Made by a program: the position numbers and the translations under genes. From NCBI GenBank assembly GCA_023953775.1, contig JAMLJD010000003.1:1-64000 (forward strand): a DNA stretch of 64,000 bases, read 5' to 3'. The notes under the pieces were generated by a model, which ran no database searches, had not been told where the DNA came from, and saw nothing but the letters and a program-made list of their open reading frames with translations. This document shows positions 34,836 through 42,469 of the stretch, piece after piece. Positions within the stretch are counted from its first letter, which is position 1. Each line of letters begins with the position of its first letter. This stretch comes from Rhizobiaceae bacterium. GTDB lineage: Bacteria; Pseudomonadota; Alphaproteobacteria; Rhizobiales; Rhizobiaceae.

Positions 34836-36059
34836 TCACATGTTTGGTGACCTGACGTGCTCGCGCCGCAGACCAAGCCCGAGGAAACGCGCCGTCAAGC
34901 CACGCACCCACGGCACGGCATTGACGATCCTCAACGGCAACGGCGCGCGGCTCTCGCCGCCGCGTTCCTTCAGGATCGGCTCGATGAGCCTGGACTGGAT
35001 TGCAAGCTGTACCGCCTGGACGACGCGTGTCGGCCCGAGCCGTCGCCGCCGTAGTTGGCCGAGCATCGTGTCGGTCAGCGTGCCGTCTCGCAGCGGTCCG
35101 GCGAACAGGTTGGCCGCCGCCACGGCATCCTGTATCGCGAGGTTGATGCCGACGCCGCCGATCGGCGACATGGCGTGCGCGGCGTCGCCGATCACGACAA
35201 GTCCGGGACGCGACCAGTCCTCGAGGCGGTCGACCCGCACCGTGAGGACCTTGACGTCGTCCCAGCCGGTGACTGCACCGATATGGGGGGCGAGGTGCCC
35301 GGCCGCCGTCAGCACGTCACGGCGGAAACGCTCGATGCCCCTGCCGACGACCTTGTCGTACATGCCCTTGGGGATGATGAACGCGCATTGCCAGTAGTCG
35401 CCGCGGTCGATGGTGACGACGATGTTTCCGCCCGCCGCGTGAAGCAGGGTGTCGCCGACGGAGTCGCCGCTTCGTGGAACCCGGAACCACAAGACGTCGA
35501 TGGGGGCGCCGAGATCACGGACTTTTAATCCGGCCTTGTCGCGGACTACCGAACCCCGGCCGTCCGCGCCGATGGTAAGGTCGGCCTCGATGTGCACGCG
35601 TCCCTCAGGCGTGTCAGCCACCACACCCGCAACGCCGTCTTCCGTCTCGATGAGGTCGACCGCGTTCCAGTTCATGCGCAGGTCGAAGGCGGGAAGCTTT
35701 TGCGCCTCGTCGGCGAGAAAATCCAGGAAATGCCATTGCGGCATGAACGCTATGAACTTCGAACCGACCGGCAGGCGCCGGAATTCCGCGAGCGTGTAGC
35801 GATTGCCCTCGAACTCCGCGCAGACCGTCTCGAGTCGCTCGTGCGGCCGTTCGAGAAACGGCTCCAGAAGGCCGATGTCGCGCAAGGCCTCCATGGTGGA
35901 GGGATGCACGGTGTCGCCGCGGAAATCGCGCAGGAAGTCTTTGTGTTTCTCGATGACGACCGTGTCGACGCCGGCCCGCGCGAAGAGCAGGCCCGCCATC
36001 ATTCCAGCGGGTCCGCCTCCGACGATACAGCAGCGGGTTTTCAGTGTCGGCTGCGCCAT
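34836..36059 (-). CDS. FAD-dependent monooxygenase (PHBH/UbiH-like)
   Basis: 407 residues. The dinucleotide-binding motif is CCIVGGGPAGMMAG, the second FAD motif GLVVIGDAAHAMSPIGGVGINLA, and a DG-type motif TIGADGRGSVVR lies between, so all three signatures of class A flavoprotein monooxygenases are intact. These hydroxylate aromatic or quinone-like substrates with NAD(P)H and O2. No pathway partner lies beside it; the USP gene follows upstream at 10 bp on the same strand and may be co-transcribed. Substrate unknown. Confidence 0.85.
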   Translation of the reverse strand: MAQPTLKTRCCIVGGGPAGMMAGLLFARAGVDTVVIEKHKDFLRDFRGDTVHPSTMEALRDIGLLEPFLERPHERLETVCAEFEGNRYTLAEFRRLPVGSKFIAFMPQWHFLDFLADEAQKLPAFDLRMNWNAVDLIETEDGVAGVVADTPEGRVHIEADLTIGADGRGSVVRDKAGLKVRDLGAPIDVLWFRVPRSGDSVGDTLLHAAGGNIVVTIDRGDYWQCAFIIPKGMYDKVVGRGIERFRRDVLTAAGHLAPHIGAVTGWDDVKVLTVRVDRLEDWSRPGLVVIGDAAHAMSPIGGVGINLAIQDAVAAANLFAGPLRDGTLTDTMLGQLRRRRLGPTRVVQAVQLAIQSRLIEPILKERGGESRAPLPLRIVNAVPWVRGLTARFLGLGLRREHVRSPNM

Positions 36060-36069
36060 TCCCGCTGTT

Positions 36070-36894
36070 CTAGCGGGAAATCAAGGTCGGCGTCACCATC
36101 GACAGCAATATGGAGCGGGTCACGCCCCCGAACAGAAATTCCGAAAGTCGCGAGTGGCCATAGCCTCCCATAACCAGCAGATCGGCTCCGGTCTCGACGA
36201 GCCGGTTCTCGATGCATGCGGCCACCGGCGTGCCTCCCGAGGGTTCGGCCTTGATGGTCACGGATATGCCGTGCCTGGCCAGCGTCGCGGCGATCTGGCC
36301 GCCGGGCATGCCGGTTTCCTCCGAGTCGATGCACAGCACCTCGACCGCGTCGGCACCCTTGAGCAGCGGAAGTGCATCGAAGACCGCGCTCGCGGCTTGC
36401 CGTGAGCCATCCCATGCGACCAGGATCTTGCGAAATCCGGTATCAATCCTGCCTGCATATGGCACCAGCACCACCGGACGGCTGGTCTCGGCGATCAGCG
36501 CGGCGATGTCTGCCGTACTGCGTGACTTTGCATCCGGGTCGCTTTGTTGGGCAACCACGATGTCTACGGATCGCGCACTTTCGAGGCCGGAAATCGCACT
36601 GTCGCCCGAGAGGCTTTCCAGGCCACGCCATTCCGCCGACACCCCTTCGTATGCCGTACGCTTGTCAAACCGCTGCCTCAGCTTGGCGGCGGTCTCCCTG
36701 TTGATGTCCGTTTCCGTGGCGATCAGGCCGACATCAGGGTAACCCATGGGCGAAGAATAGGCGATCGGCAGTGGCTCGGTGTGAAGGCCGATCAAGTGTG
36801 CCTCGAAACGGACGGCCATCGGGATGGCGCAGTCGAGAACGCGGTCGATGTCTTCTTCGCTCTGAAGGATGGCGAGAATTGTCTTGTAGCTCAT
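36070..36894 (-). CDS. Tandem universal stress protein (UspA family) behind an FNR/FixK box
   Basis: 274 residues, two Usp domains. The first begins MSYKTILAILQSEED and is degenerate; the second begins GFRKILVAWDGSRQAASAV and ends with the ATP-binding motif MGGYGHSRLSEFLFGGVTRSIL (G-2x-G-9x-G-S/T type). Start ATG 36894 follows AGGAGG. A perfect TTGAT-N4-ATCAA box is centred 77 bp before the start, implying control by an FNR/FixK/Anr protein under low oxygen. Role: stress survival, biochemical activity unknown. Confidence 0.88.
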   Translation of the reverse strand: MSYKTILAILQSEEDIDRVLDCAIPMAVRFEAHLIGLHTEPLPIAYSSPMGYPDVGLIATETDINRETAAKLRQRFDKRTAYEGVSAEWRGLESLSGDSAISGLESARSVDIVVAQQSDPDAKSRSTADIAALIAETSRPVVLVPYAGRIDTGFRKILVAWDGSRQAASAVFDALPLLKGADAVEVLCIDSEETGMPGGQIAATLARHGISVTIKAEPSGGTPVAACIENRLVETGADLLVMGGYGHSRLSEFLFGGVTRSILLSMVTPTLISR

Positions 36895-36964
36895 GACGTC
36901 CTCCTGGGGCACGTTGAAACCAGTCTACGATATTCAACAATCGCGCGCGTTCGGAAGTTCCGCC

Positions 36965-36978
36965 TTGATCGCAATCAA
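36965..36978 (-). promoter_or_regulatory. FNR/FixK anaerobox upstream of usp
   Basis: TTGAT (36965-36969), CGCA, ATCAA (36974-36978): exact match to the FNR/FixK consensus TTGAT-N4-ATCAA. If it activates from -41.5, transcription would start near 36930, leaving a 36-base leader before the usp ATG. Confidence 0.7.
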
Positions 36979-36993
36979 GTGTCAGCGAAACGC

Positions 36994-37725
36994 CTAGCCA
37001 AGGCCGGCCAGCATGTCCTCCACCGCCGTCTTCGCTGCGTCCAGCGCCGTGCGTGAGCGCGACCGGACGACCAGTTCGGTCCAGAAGGCGCCGTCCTGAT
37101 ATTTCGGATAGGAGCCGATGATGGTGTCGGGATGGGCTTTCTGGATGTCGCCCAGCGGGCCGCCGATGGTGCCTTCGCCGTGCGGACAGTGCACGGTTTC
37201 CGACAACAGCTTCTCTCCGGTTGCTAGGGTCGGGATCACGTTGTCGAGCATCGCCTGGAAGATCGCGGGTACGCCGGCCATCACGTGGACGTTGCCGATC
37301 CGAAAGCCGGGTGCCATGGAGATCGGATTGTCGATATGCTCGGCGCCGGCCGGCATGCGGGCCATTCGCTTGCGTGCGTCGGTGAAGTCCATGCCACGGT
37401 TGGCATAGTGTTCCTCGAGCATTGCATAGGAGCGCGCATCGTAGTCGCATGGCACGCCGAAGGCCTTGGCGATCGCATCCGCGGTGATGTCGTCATGGGT
37501 GGGGCCGATGCCCCCCGACGTGAAGAGATAGGTGTATCTGGTCCTCAGTGCATTGACCGCGTCGACGATGTCGTCCGTGTGGTCGGCGACGATGCGGGCC
37601 TCGCACAGGTCGATGCCGACGGCAGTCAGTATATCGGCCAGATGTCCGATATTGCGGTCCTTTGTCCTGCCGGACAGGATCTCGTCGCCGATGACCAGCA
37701 TGGCCGCAGTGATCGGTTTCGGCAT
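36994..37725 (-). CDS. CinA-type molybdopterin-binding (MoCF) domain protein
   Basis: 243 residues. It contains the MoCF-fold signature FTSGGIGPTHDDITADAIAKAFG and the N-terminal AMLVIGDEILSGRTKDRN characteristic of CinA N-terminal domains. The C-terminal nicotinamide-nucleotide amidase domain of full-length CinA (about 410 residues) is absent, as in many alphaproteobacterial short forms. Possibly an ADP-ribose pyrophosphatase-type enzyme (COG1058). GGAGATG lies before the ATG at 37725. Confidence 0.85.
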   Translation of the reverse strand: MPKPITAAMLVIGDEILSGRTKDRNIGHLADILTAVGIDLCEARIVADHTDDIVDAVNALRTRYTYLFTSGGIGPTHDDITADAIAKAFGVPCDYDARSYAMLEEHYANRGMDFTDARKRMARMPAGAEHIDNPISMAPGFRIGNVHVMAGVPAIFQAMLDNVIPTLATGEKLLSETVHCPHGEGTIGGPLGDIQKAHPDTIIGSYPKYQDGAFWTELVVRSRSRTALDAAKTAVEDMLAGLG

Positions 37726-37894
37726 CGCTTCATCTCCACTTGGCTTGTGACCCTAGCCCATTAACGATGGGCGGCGGGATCGGCAATCGCCAAACGGGCA
37801 GGGTGGTGTTGCTGCCCGCGGGTCTGTGCCGAACGGACTTGCCGTACAAGGATGGTCGGCTAAGCTGAGCGAGCAGGAAGAAGGGGATTGGGGA

Positions 37895-38881
37895 TTGTCC
37901 ATCGTTGCGATGCTCATAGGAATCGTCGTCGCCATCGCGGCGGCGGTCGTGCTGGTGGCACTGTATCTGGCGTTCGTCTCCTGGCGCATCGGACGCCGCG
38001 CCGAGGCGGCCGTGCCGCCCCCGGGCGCATTCGTGACGATAGACGGCGACCGCATCCACTATGTCGACGAGGGACGTGGACGGCCGGTTGTGATGATCCA
38101 CGGACTGGGCGGAACGCTGTTCAATTTCACCTATCCGCTGCATCCCCTGCTCAAGGACGAGTTCAGGCTCATTTCGATCGACAGGCCGGGGTCGGGCTAC
38201 TCGACCCGGTCAGGCGACGGGCCGGCGAGCCCGTCCGAACAGGCTGCGTTCATGGTCCGGTTCATCGACGCGCTCGGGCTCGACCGACCGCTTGTCGTCG
38301 GCCACTCGCTGGGCGGCGCCATCGCGCTCGCCATGGCGCTCGATCATCCGGACAAGATCACGGGTCTGGCGCTGCTGGCGCCGCTGACGCACAGCCGCGA
38401 CGCGATTCCGCCTGAATTCGCGCCGCTCTACATTCCGAACAAGGCGCTGCGGTGGATCATCTCAAGAACGATCGCAGTGCCGCGGTCGGTCAAGTACCGT
38501 GATGCTACGCTGGCGTTCGTTTTCGGGCCGCAGCAGCCACCATCCGATTACGCGATTGCCGGCGGTGCGATGATCGGCCTGCGCCCGAGCCATTTTTACG
38601 CCACGGCGACCGATTGCGTTGCGGTGGCCGATGACCTCAAGCGCCAACAGGAGCGGTATGGTGAGATCGGGCTTCCGGTGTCGATCCATTTCGGCACCGC
38701 CGATCGCGTGCTCAACTGCGACGAGCACGGGCGCTCGATGGACGGAAAGCTGCCGGGGCTACAGCTCGAACTGGCGGAAGGCGTCGGCCACATGCCGCAA
38801 TATGCGGAACCCGAAAGGGTGGCAGAGTTCATCAGGCGCGTGGCGCGGCGCGCATTCGCAGACGCAAGCCTCGCCGGTTGA
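37895..38881 (+). CDS. Membrane-anchored alpha/beta hydrolase
   Basis: 328 residues from a TTG at 37895 (AAGGGG 8 bp upstream); an ATG at 37910 is the alternative. One N-terminal membrane helix (VAMLIGIVVAIAAAVVLVALYLAF) anchors a periplasmic or cytosolic catalytic domain. The oxyanion strand is MIHGLGGT, the nucleophile is Ser in VVGHSLGGAIALA, the acid is in HFGTADRVL, and the base is His in GVGHMPQYAEPERVAEF. Resembles haloalkane dehalogenase/esterase-type hydrolases; substrate unknown. Confidence 0.83.
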   Translation: MSIVAMLIGIVVAIAAAVVLVALYLAFVSWRIGRRAEAAVPPPGAFVTIDGDRIHYVDEGRGRPVVMIHGLGGTLFNFTYPLHPLLKDEFRLISIDRPGSGYSTRSGDGPASPSEQAAFMVRFIDALGLDRPLVVGHSLGGAIALAMALDHPDKITGLALLAPLTHSRDAIPPEFAPLYIPNKALRWIISRTIAVPRSVKYRDATLAFVFGPQQPPSDYAIAGGAMIGLRPSHFYATATDCVAVADDLKRQQERYGEIGLPVSIHFGTADRVLNCDEHGRSMDGKLPGLQLELAEGVGHMPQYAEPERVAEFIRRVARRAFADASLAG

Positions 38882-38927
38882 GGACGCATTCCAAGGCCGA
38901 TCGTTTCAAGGGGGGTGGCTGGTCGCG

Positions 38928-39410
38928 TCAGGACCGGGTCTTGCCCATCGCTGCAAACGCGATGATCGCGGCAGGCCGCAGGCCCATCACCCGGTCTACG
39001 CGCTCGGGTGTGAAATGATGCGGGGCATGGAGGAGGTTGACGGTCCCCAGAATTAAGCCGCCGAGCTTGACGGGAAGGTTCACCGCCGATCCGCATCCGA
39101 GCCCGGCGATAAGATCATGGTCTGGAAACACCTCGGCCACGCCTTCGATCGTGTTGGCGACGAATGTCCGGCCACGCTCGAGGACCGTCTCGGTCCACGG
39201 GCCAGGATCGATGTCCTTCATTCCCGACAGCGGATAGACCTGCGGCTGATTGGTGTAGACGCGTCTTGCCTGGCGTGTCGCCGGGTTGAAGGTAGAGCAG
39301 GTGAAGATCGTCGCCCCGACAGTATCCTGCGCCAAGCGGTCGAGCGCCTGGAACAGCTCGGCCGCGGTGCCGTCTTCGGCGATGGCGAGATAGTCGTCGG
39401 GTATGCGCAT
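38928..39410 (-). CDS. GAF-domain protein
   Basis: 160 residues containing one GAF domain: TIFTCSTFNPATRQARRVYTNQP, then GCGSAVNLPVKLGGLILGTVNLLH and a final helix. Start ATG 39410 has AAAGG 7 bp upstream; TTG 39431 and ATG 39416 are alternatives. No output domain, so it may be a small-molecule or redox sensor or a free-standing methionine-sulfoxide-type GAF enzyme. It could accompany the M24/GntR genes upstream on the same strand (81 bp gap). Confidence 0.75.
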   Translation of the reverse strand: MRIPDDYLAIAEDGTAAELFQALDRLAQDTVGATIFTCSTFNPATRQARRVYTNQPQVYPLSGMKDIDPGPWTETVLERGRTFVANTIEGVAEVFPDHDLIAGLGCGSAVNLPVKLGGLILGTVNLLHAPHHFTPERVDRVMGLRPAAIIAFAAMGKTRS

Positions 39411-39491
39411 GCCCATGCCTTTCACATTCAAACGGGAGTTTCCCGCCTGCCGGCCCGTTTTTCCGTTCCCCGGGTCACAGATGTTTCCATC

Positions 39492-40607
39492 TCAAGCGGG
39501 CTGCCCGCCGACGATCGACAACTCGCGCGGAAACGACGTCAGTGAACGGCATCCATCGGGCTCGATCAGCACGTCGTCCTCGATCCGCACACCGATCTCG
39601 CCGGGGCGATAGAGGCCGGGCTCGATGGTGAGGATCGTTCCCGCAACGAGCGGGACATGATTGCCGATCATCACTTGCGGGGCCTCGTGGACGTCGAGCC
39701 CGAGGCCGTGTCCGGTCTTGTGGACGATGAGGTCGGCGAACGGCGATGCCGCGAGCACGCCAGTGACGGTTTCGTCGAGATCGTGTGCGGTGAGTTCGGG
39801 GCAGGCCACGGCTCTGCCCTTCGTATTGGCGGCAAGCACCGTTTCGTAGATACGGGCATGCTGGTCGCTGGCGTGCTCGCAGAAGAACGTGCGCGTGATG
39901 TCGGCATTGTAGCCGCCAAGATGGGCGCCGAAGTCGATCAGCAGAGGCTCGCCTGCCGCCAGAGGGCGTTCGCCGGGCACGCCGTGCGGATTGGCTGCGT
40001 TGCCGCCCGCCAGCACCAGCGGATCGAAGGCAAAGCCGTCGGCTCCGTTGGCCAGCATCCGCATCTTCAGCAGACCCTGGATCTCGGCCTCGCTCATGCC
40101 GCTCCTGACTTCGGCCAGCGTTTCGGACAGGGCCGTCTCGCTGATGCGGATCGCCTTTTCGATGATCGCGACTTCTTCCGCCGTCTTGGCGAGCCGCAGA
40201 TCGATGAGGTCCGTGTCGGCCATCGCCACGCTGCCCTGGCCGAAATGGCGGCGGAGCGCCTCGGATTCGAAGACGCGCATGCGCTGTCCCTCGACGCCGA
40301 TACGGATCGACCCCAGCGCGGCTGCGGACTCGGCAAAGGCATCGTCGTAGCCGTCGCTGTCCTGCCAGAACCACGTGCTGGCCTGCGGGAAGGTCTCGCG
40401 CCATTTCTCGCGTTCGAGCTCGGGGACGATCCCGCAAACCTCGCCCGCGTCGTCCACCATCAGCAAGGTGGGGCGTTCCATCAGATGGAACTGCAGGCCG
40501 GAGAGATAATAGAAGTTAGGCCCCGGAACGAATGCCGCCGCCTTCAATCCGGCCTTGCGCAGCAATTCGCCTAGCCTGGTGCGGCGGGCCGCAAAGATGT
40601 CGGTCAT
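39492..40607 (-). CDS. M24 metallopeptidase (Xaa-Pro dipeptidase-like) of the HyuAB island
   Basis: 371 residues. Unlike the two ectoine-hydrolase-type proteins in this window it keeps the metal ligands: LLIDFGAHLGGYNADITRTFF (Asp225 and Asp236), HKTGHGLGLDVHEAP (His), TIEPGLYRPG (Glu) and GVRIEDDVLI (Glu). It should be a genuine two-metal aminopeptidase or amidase acting on Xaa-Pro-like bonds. The start overlaps the end of the GntR gene by 4 bp (ATGA). Context suggests it finishes breakdown of the compound handled by HyuA/HyuB, such as a cyclic or N-blocked dipeptide. The substrate is inference. Confidence 0.87.
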   Translation of the reverse strand: MTDIFAARRTRLGELLRKAGLKAAAFVPGPNFYYLSGLQFHLMERPTLLMVDDAGEVCGIVPELEREKWRETFPQASTWFWQDSDGYDDAFAESAAALGSIRIGVEGQRMRVFESEALRRHFGQGSVAMADTDLIDLRLAKTAEEVAIIEKAIRISETALSETLAEVRSGMSEAEIQGLLKMRMLANGADGFAFDPLVLAGGNAANPHGVPGERPLAAGEPLLIDFGAHLGGYNADITRTFFCEHASDQHARIYETVLAANTKGRAVACPELTAHDLDETVTGVLAASPFADLIVHKTGHGLGLDVHEAPQVMIGNHVPLVAGTILTIEPGLYRPGEIGVRIEDDVLIEPDGCRSLTSFPRELSIVGGQPA

Positions 40608-41335
40608 GTCGTGATCCTCGGCTGGACGGGGTGGGCGCTCATGTCGAGCGTTTCGGCGAAGCGCGGCTTGACGACGCGTGTGACGATCTCGAATTCGGCG
40701 TGGATCGCCTCGGTGACGTGACGGTCGCTTGCATCCGCGTCGCCGGCGGAGACGGCGTCGCCGAGCTTCTTCAGCATGTCGGCCGATGCGGCCAGCTCGT
40801 CCGCCGTGGCATTGGGGAAATAGTAGAGGACCTTGGTGCGGATGCCGGCATCGAGCACCTGGTCGAAATAGCGGATCTGAAAGATGTTCCCTGACAGTCC
40901 AGCCAGGTAGCGCCTGAAGCCGTTCTCGGCGCGCAGCGCGTCCTCGTGGCGCCCGTCGCCGATCGCCTCGCGATAGCGGTCGAGATAGCCGTCGAGTGTC
41001 CTGCTGTCCGCCTTGCCGCACAGTGCGGCCGATCGCGCGGCACCGCGCGAGAGGATCAGGAAGGTGTCGAGATAGTCGCCGAGATTGTTGAGAAGCAGCG
41101 GCGCGACGACTGTCGTCCGGTTGGGCAGGAACTGCACGAAACTCTCACCCGACAACAAAAGCAGGGCTTCCCTGATCGGTGTACGCGAGACCTTGAAGCG
41201 TTCCGCCAGGCGGACCTCGTCGAGCGCCGATCCCGGCTTGATGCGCACCCACAGAATGTCCTCCCGCAATGCGTCGTAGACCTGCAGCGCACCCCTGCGC
41301 GCGCCCGGTTTGGCGCTTCCCGCCGTGTCGTCCAT
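40604..41335 (-). CDS. GntR/FCD regulator of the HyuAB island
   Basis: 243 residues. Winged helix: IKPGSALDEVRLAERFKVSRTPIREALLLLSGE. The FCD domain follows, including DALRAENGFRRYLAGLSGN and the ligand-metal helix around DRHVTEAIHAEFEIV. ATG at 41335 (MDDTAGSAKPG) is used rather than upstream extensions. Overlaps the M24 peptidase gene and faces the binding-protein gene across an 80-bp gap that carries GTATAATG direct repeats, the likely operator. Confidence 0.87.
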   Translation of the reverse strand: MDDTAGSAKPGARRGALQVYDALREDILWVRIKPGSALDEVRLAERFKVSRTPIREALLLLSGESFVQFLPNRTTVVAPLLLNNLGDYLDTFLILSRGAARSAALCGKADSRTLDGYLDRYREAIGDGRHEDALRAENGFRRYLAGLSGNIFQIRYFDQVLDAGIRTKVLYYFPNATADELAASADMLKKLGDAVSAGDADASDRHVTEAIHAEFEIVTRVVKPRFAETLDMSAHPVQPRITT

Positions 41336-41352
41336 CCCTGCATGACCCTCTT

Positions 41353-41379
41353 GTATAATGTTTGCATAATCGTATAATG
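41353..41379. promoter_or_regulatory. Direct repeats GTATAATG between GntR gene and binding-protein gene
   Basis: GTATAATG at 41353-41360 and 41372-41379, with a related GCATAATC between them. The first is part of TTGTATAAT, close to the GntR/FCD half-site pattern. They could be operators or overlapping -10 elements of the divergent promoters. Confidence 0.4.
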
Positions 41380-41415
41380 GCTCGCGGCATATGACAAGAC
41401 TAAGGGAGCACTCAA

Positions 41416-42408
41416 ATGCCAAAGGCCTTGAAAACACTTATCGTTGGGGCAGGGCTCGCGCTGGCGCTCGCTCATGCTGCCGATGCCCAGTCGAAGAAGA
41501 TCGCATTTTTTGCGGCGTCGTCCCAGAACGGCTTCAACCAGGCGACCTATGCGGGCGTCGAGGAAAAGGCGAAGGAGCTTGGCTACGAAACCGCCATCTT
41601 CGACGGCAAGTTCGACCCCGCACACCAGTACAGCCAGATCGAGGACGCGCTGGCCGGCGGCAACTATGCCGGCTTCATCGTCGCGCCAAACGACACGGTC
41701 GGCATCGCCGGCGCATTCGAGCAGGTGATCGCGGCCGGCACGCCGATCGCGACCGTGCTGTTCCCCGTCGGTCCCGACCTGACTACGCTCGAGCCGCAGG
41801 TGGAGGGCATCACCGCCACCGTCGCGTCTCCGCCCGTCGACGGCGCGACCGTCCAGGCCAATGCCGTGGTCAAGGAATGCGAGAACAAGGATCCCTGCAA
41901 TGTCGTCATCCTGATCGGGGCGAAGATCTTCCCGTTCGACAATCTGCGCCTGGAGACGTTCCAGAAGGTGCTCGGCGAGCATTCCAACATCAAGGTGCTT
42001 GCCGTCGGCGAGGGCTGGTATGACCCGGACAAGTCGCTGACCGCCATGACCGACATCCTGCAGGCGGCGAAGGACGTTCATGTCGTGCTGTCGAATGCCG
42101 ACCAGCAACTCGTCGGCGCCGAGATCGCGCTCGATGCGGCAGGCTACAATGTGCCGGACCTCTATCTCTCCGGCGGCGGGGCGGCGTCGATCGCCATCGA
42201 TGCCATCCGCGAGGGGCGCTGGGATGCGACGCTGGCCTACTTCCCGAAGACAATGGGTGCGCTCGCTGTCGAGCAGATCGTCAACGCGATCGAGGGCAAG
42301 CCCGTCACCCAGGTAATCAACATGGATACCGCCGGTCCGCTCGAGGCGATGATCGACAAGGCGGTGCTGGACGCCAATCCCGACTTCAAGGGTGAGTGGG
42401 CGCAATAG
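41416..42408 (+). CDS. Sugar-type ABC transporter substrate-binding protein
   Basis: 330 residues with a signal peptide (about residues 1-25, ending ALAHAADAQ). Periplasmic-binding-protein type I fold of the RbsB/Peripla_BP_4 group: KKIAFFAASSQNGFNQATYAGVEE, NYAGFIVAPNDTVGIAGAFE and VLSNADQQLVGAEIALDAAGY. The ligand is probably not a plain sugar, since the next genes encode hydantoinase/oxoprolinase subunits. A perfect GC hairpin follows the stop. Confidence 0.87.
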   Translation: MPKALKTLIVGAGLALALAHAADAQSKKIAFFAASSQNGFNQATYAGVEEKAKELGYETAIFDGKFDPAHQYSQIEDALAGGNYAGFIVAPNDTVGIAGAFEQVIAAGTPIATVLFPVGPDLTTLEPQVEGITATVASPPVDGATVQANAVVKECENKDPCNVVILIGAKIFPFDNLRLETFQKVLGEHSNIKVLAVGEGWYDPDKSLTAMTDILQAAKDVHVVLSNADQQLVGAEIALDAAGYNVPDLYLSGGGAASIAIDAIREGRWDATLAYFPKTMGALAVEQIVNAIEGKPVTQVINMDTAGPLEAMIDKAVLDANPDFKGEWAQ

Positions 42409-42420
42409 CGGACGCCGGTC

Positions 42421-42441
42421 GCCGGGGCGGACCGCCCCGGC
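42421..42441 (+). promoter_or_regulatory. Hairpin after binding-protein gene
   Basis: GCCGGGGCG (42421-42429), loop GAC, CGCCCCGGC (42433-42441): perfect 9-bp stem without T run, 12 bp past the stop. Likely stabilises the upstream message within the operon. Confidence 0.5.
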
Positions 42442-42469
42442 TCACTTCCAAACCTCTAGGGTGACAGCC

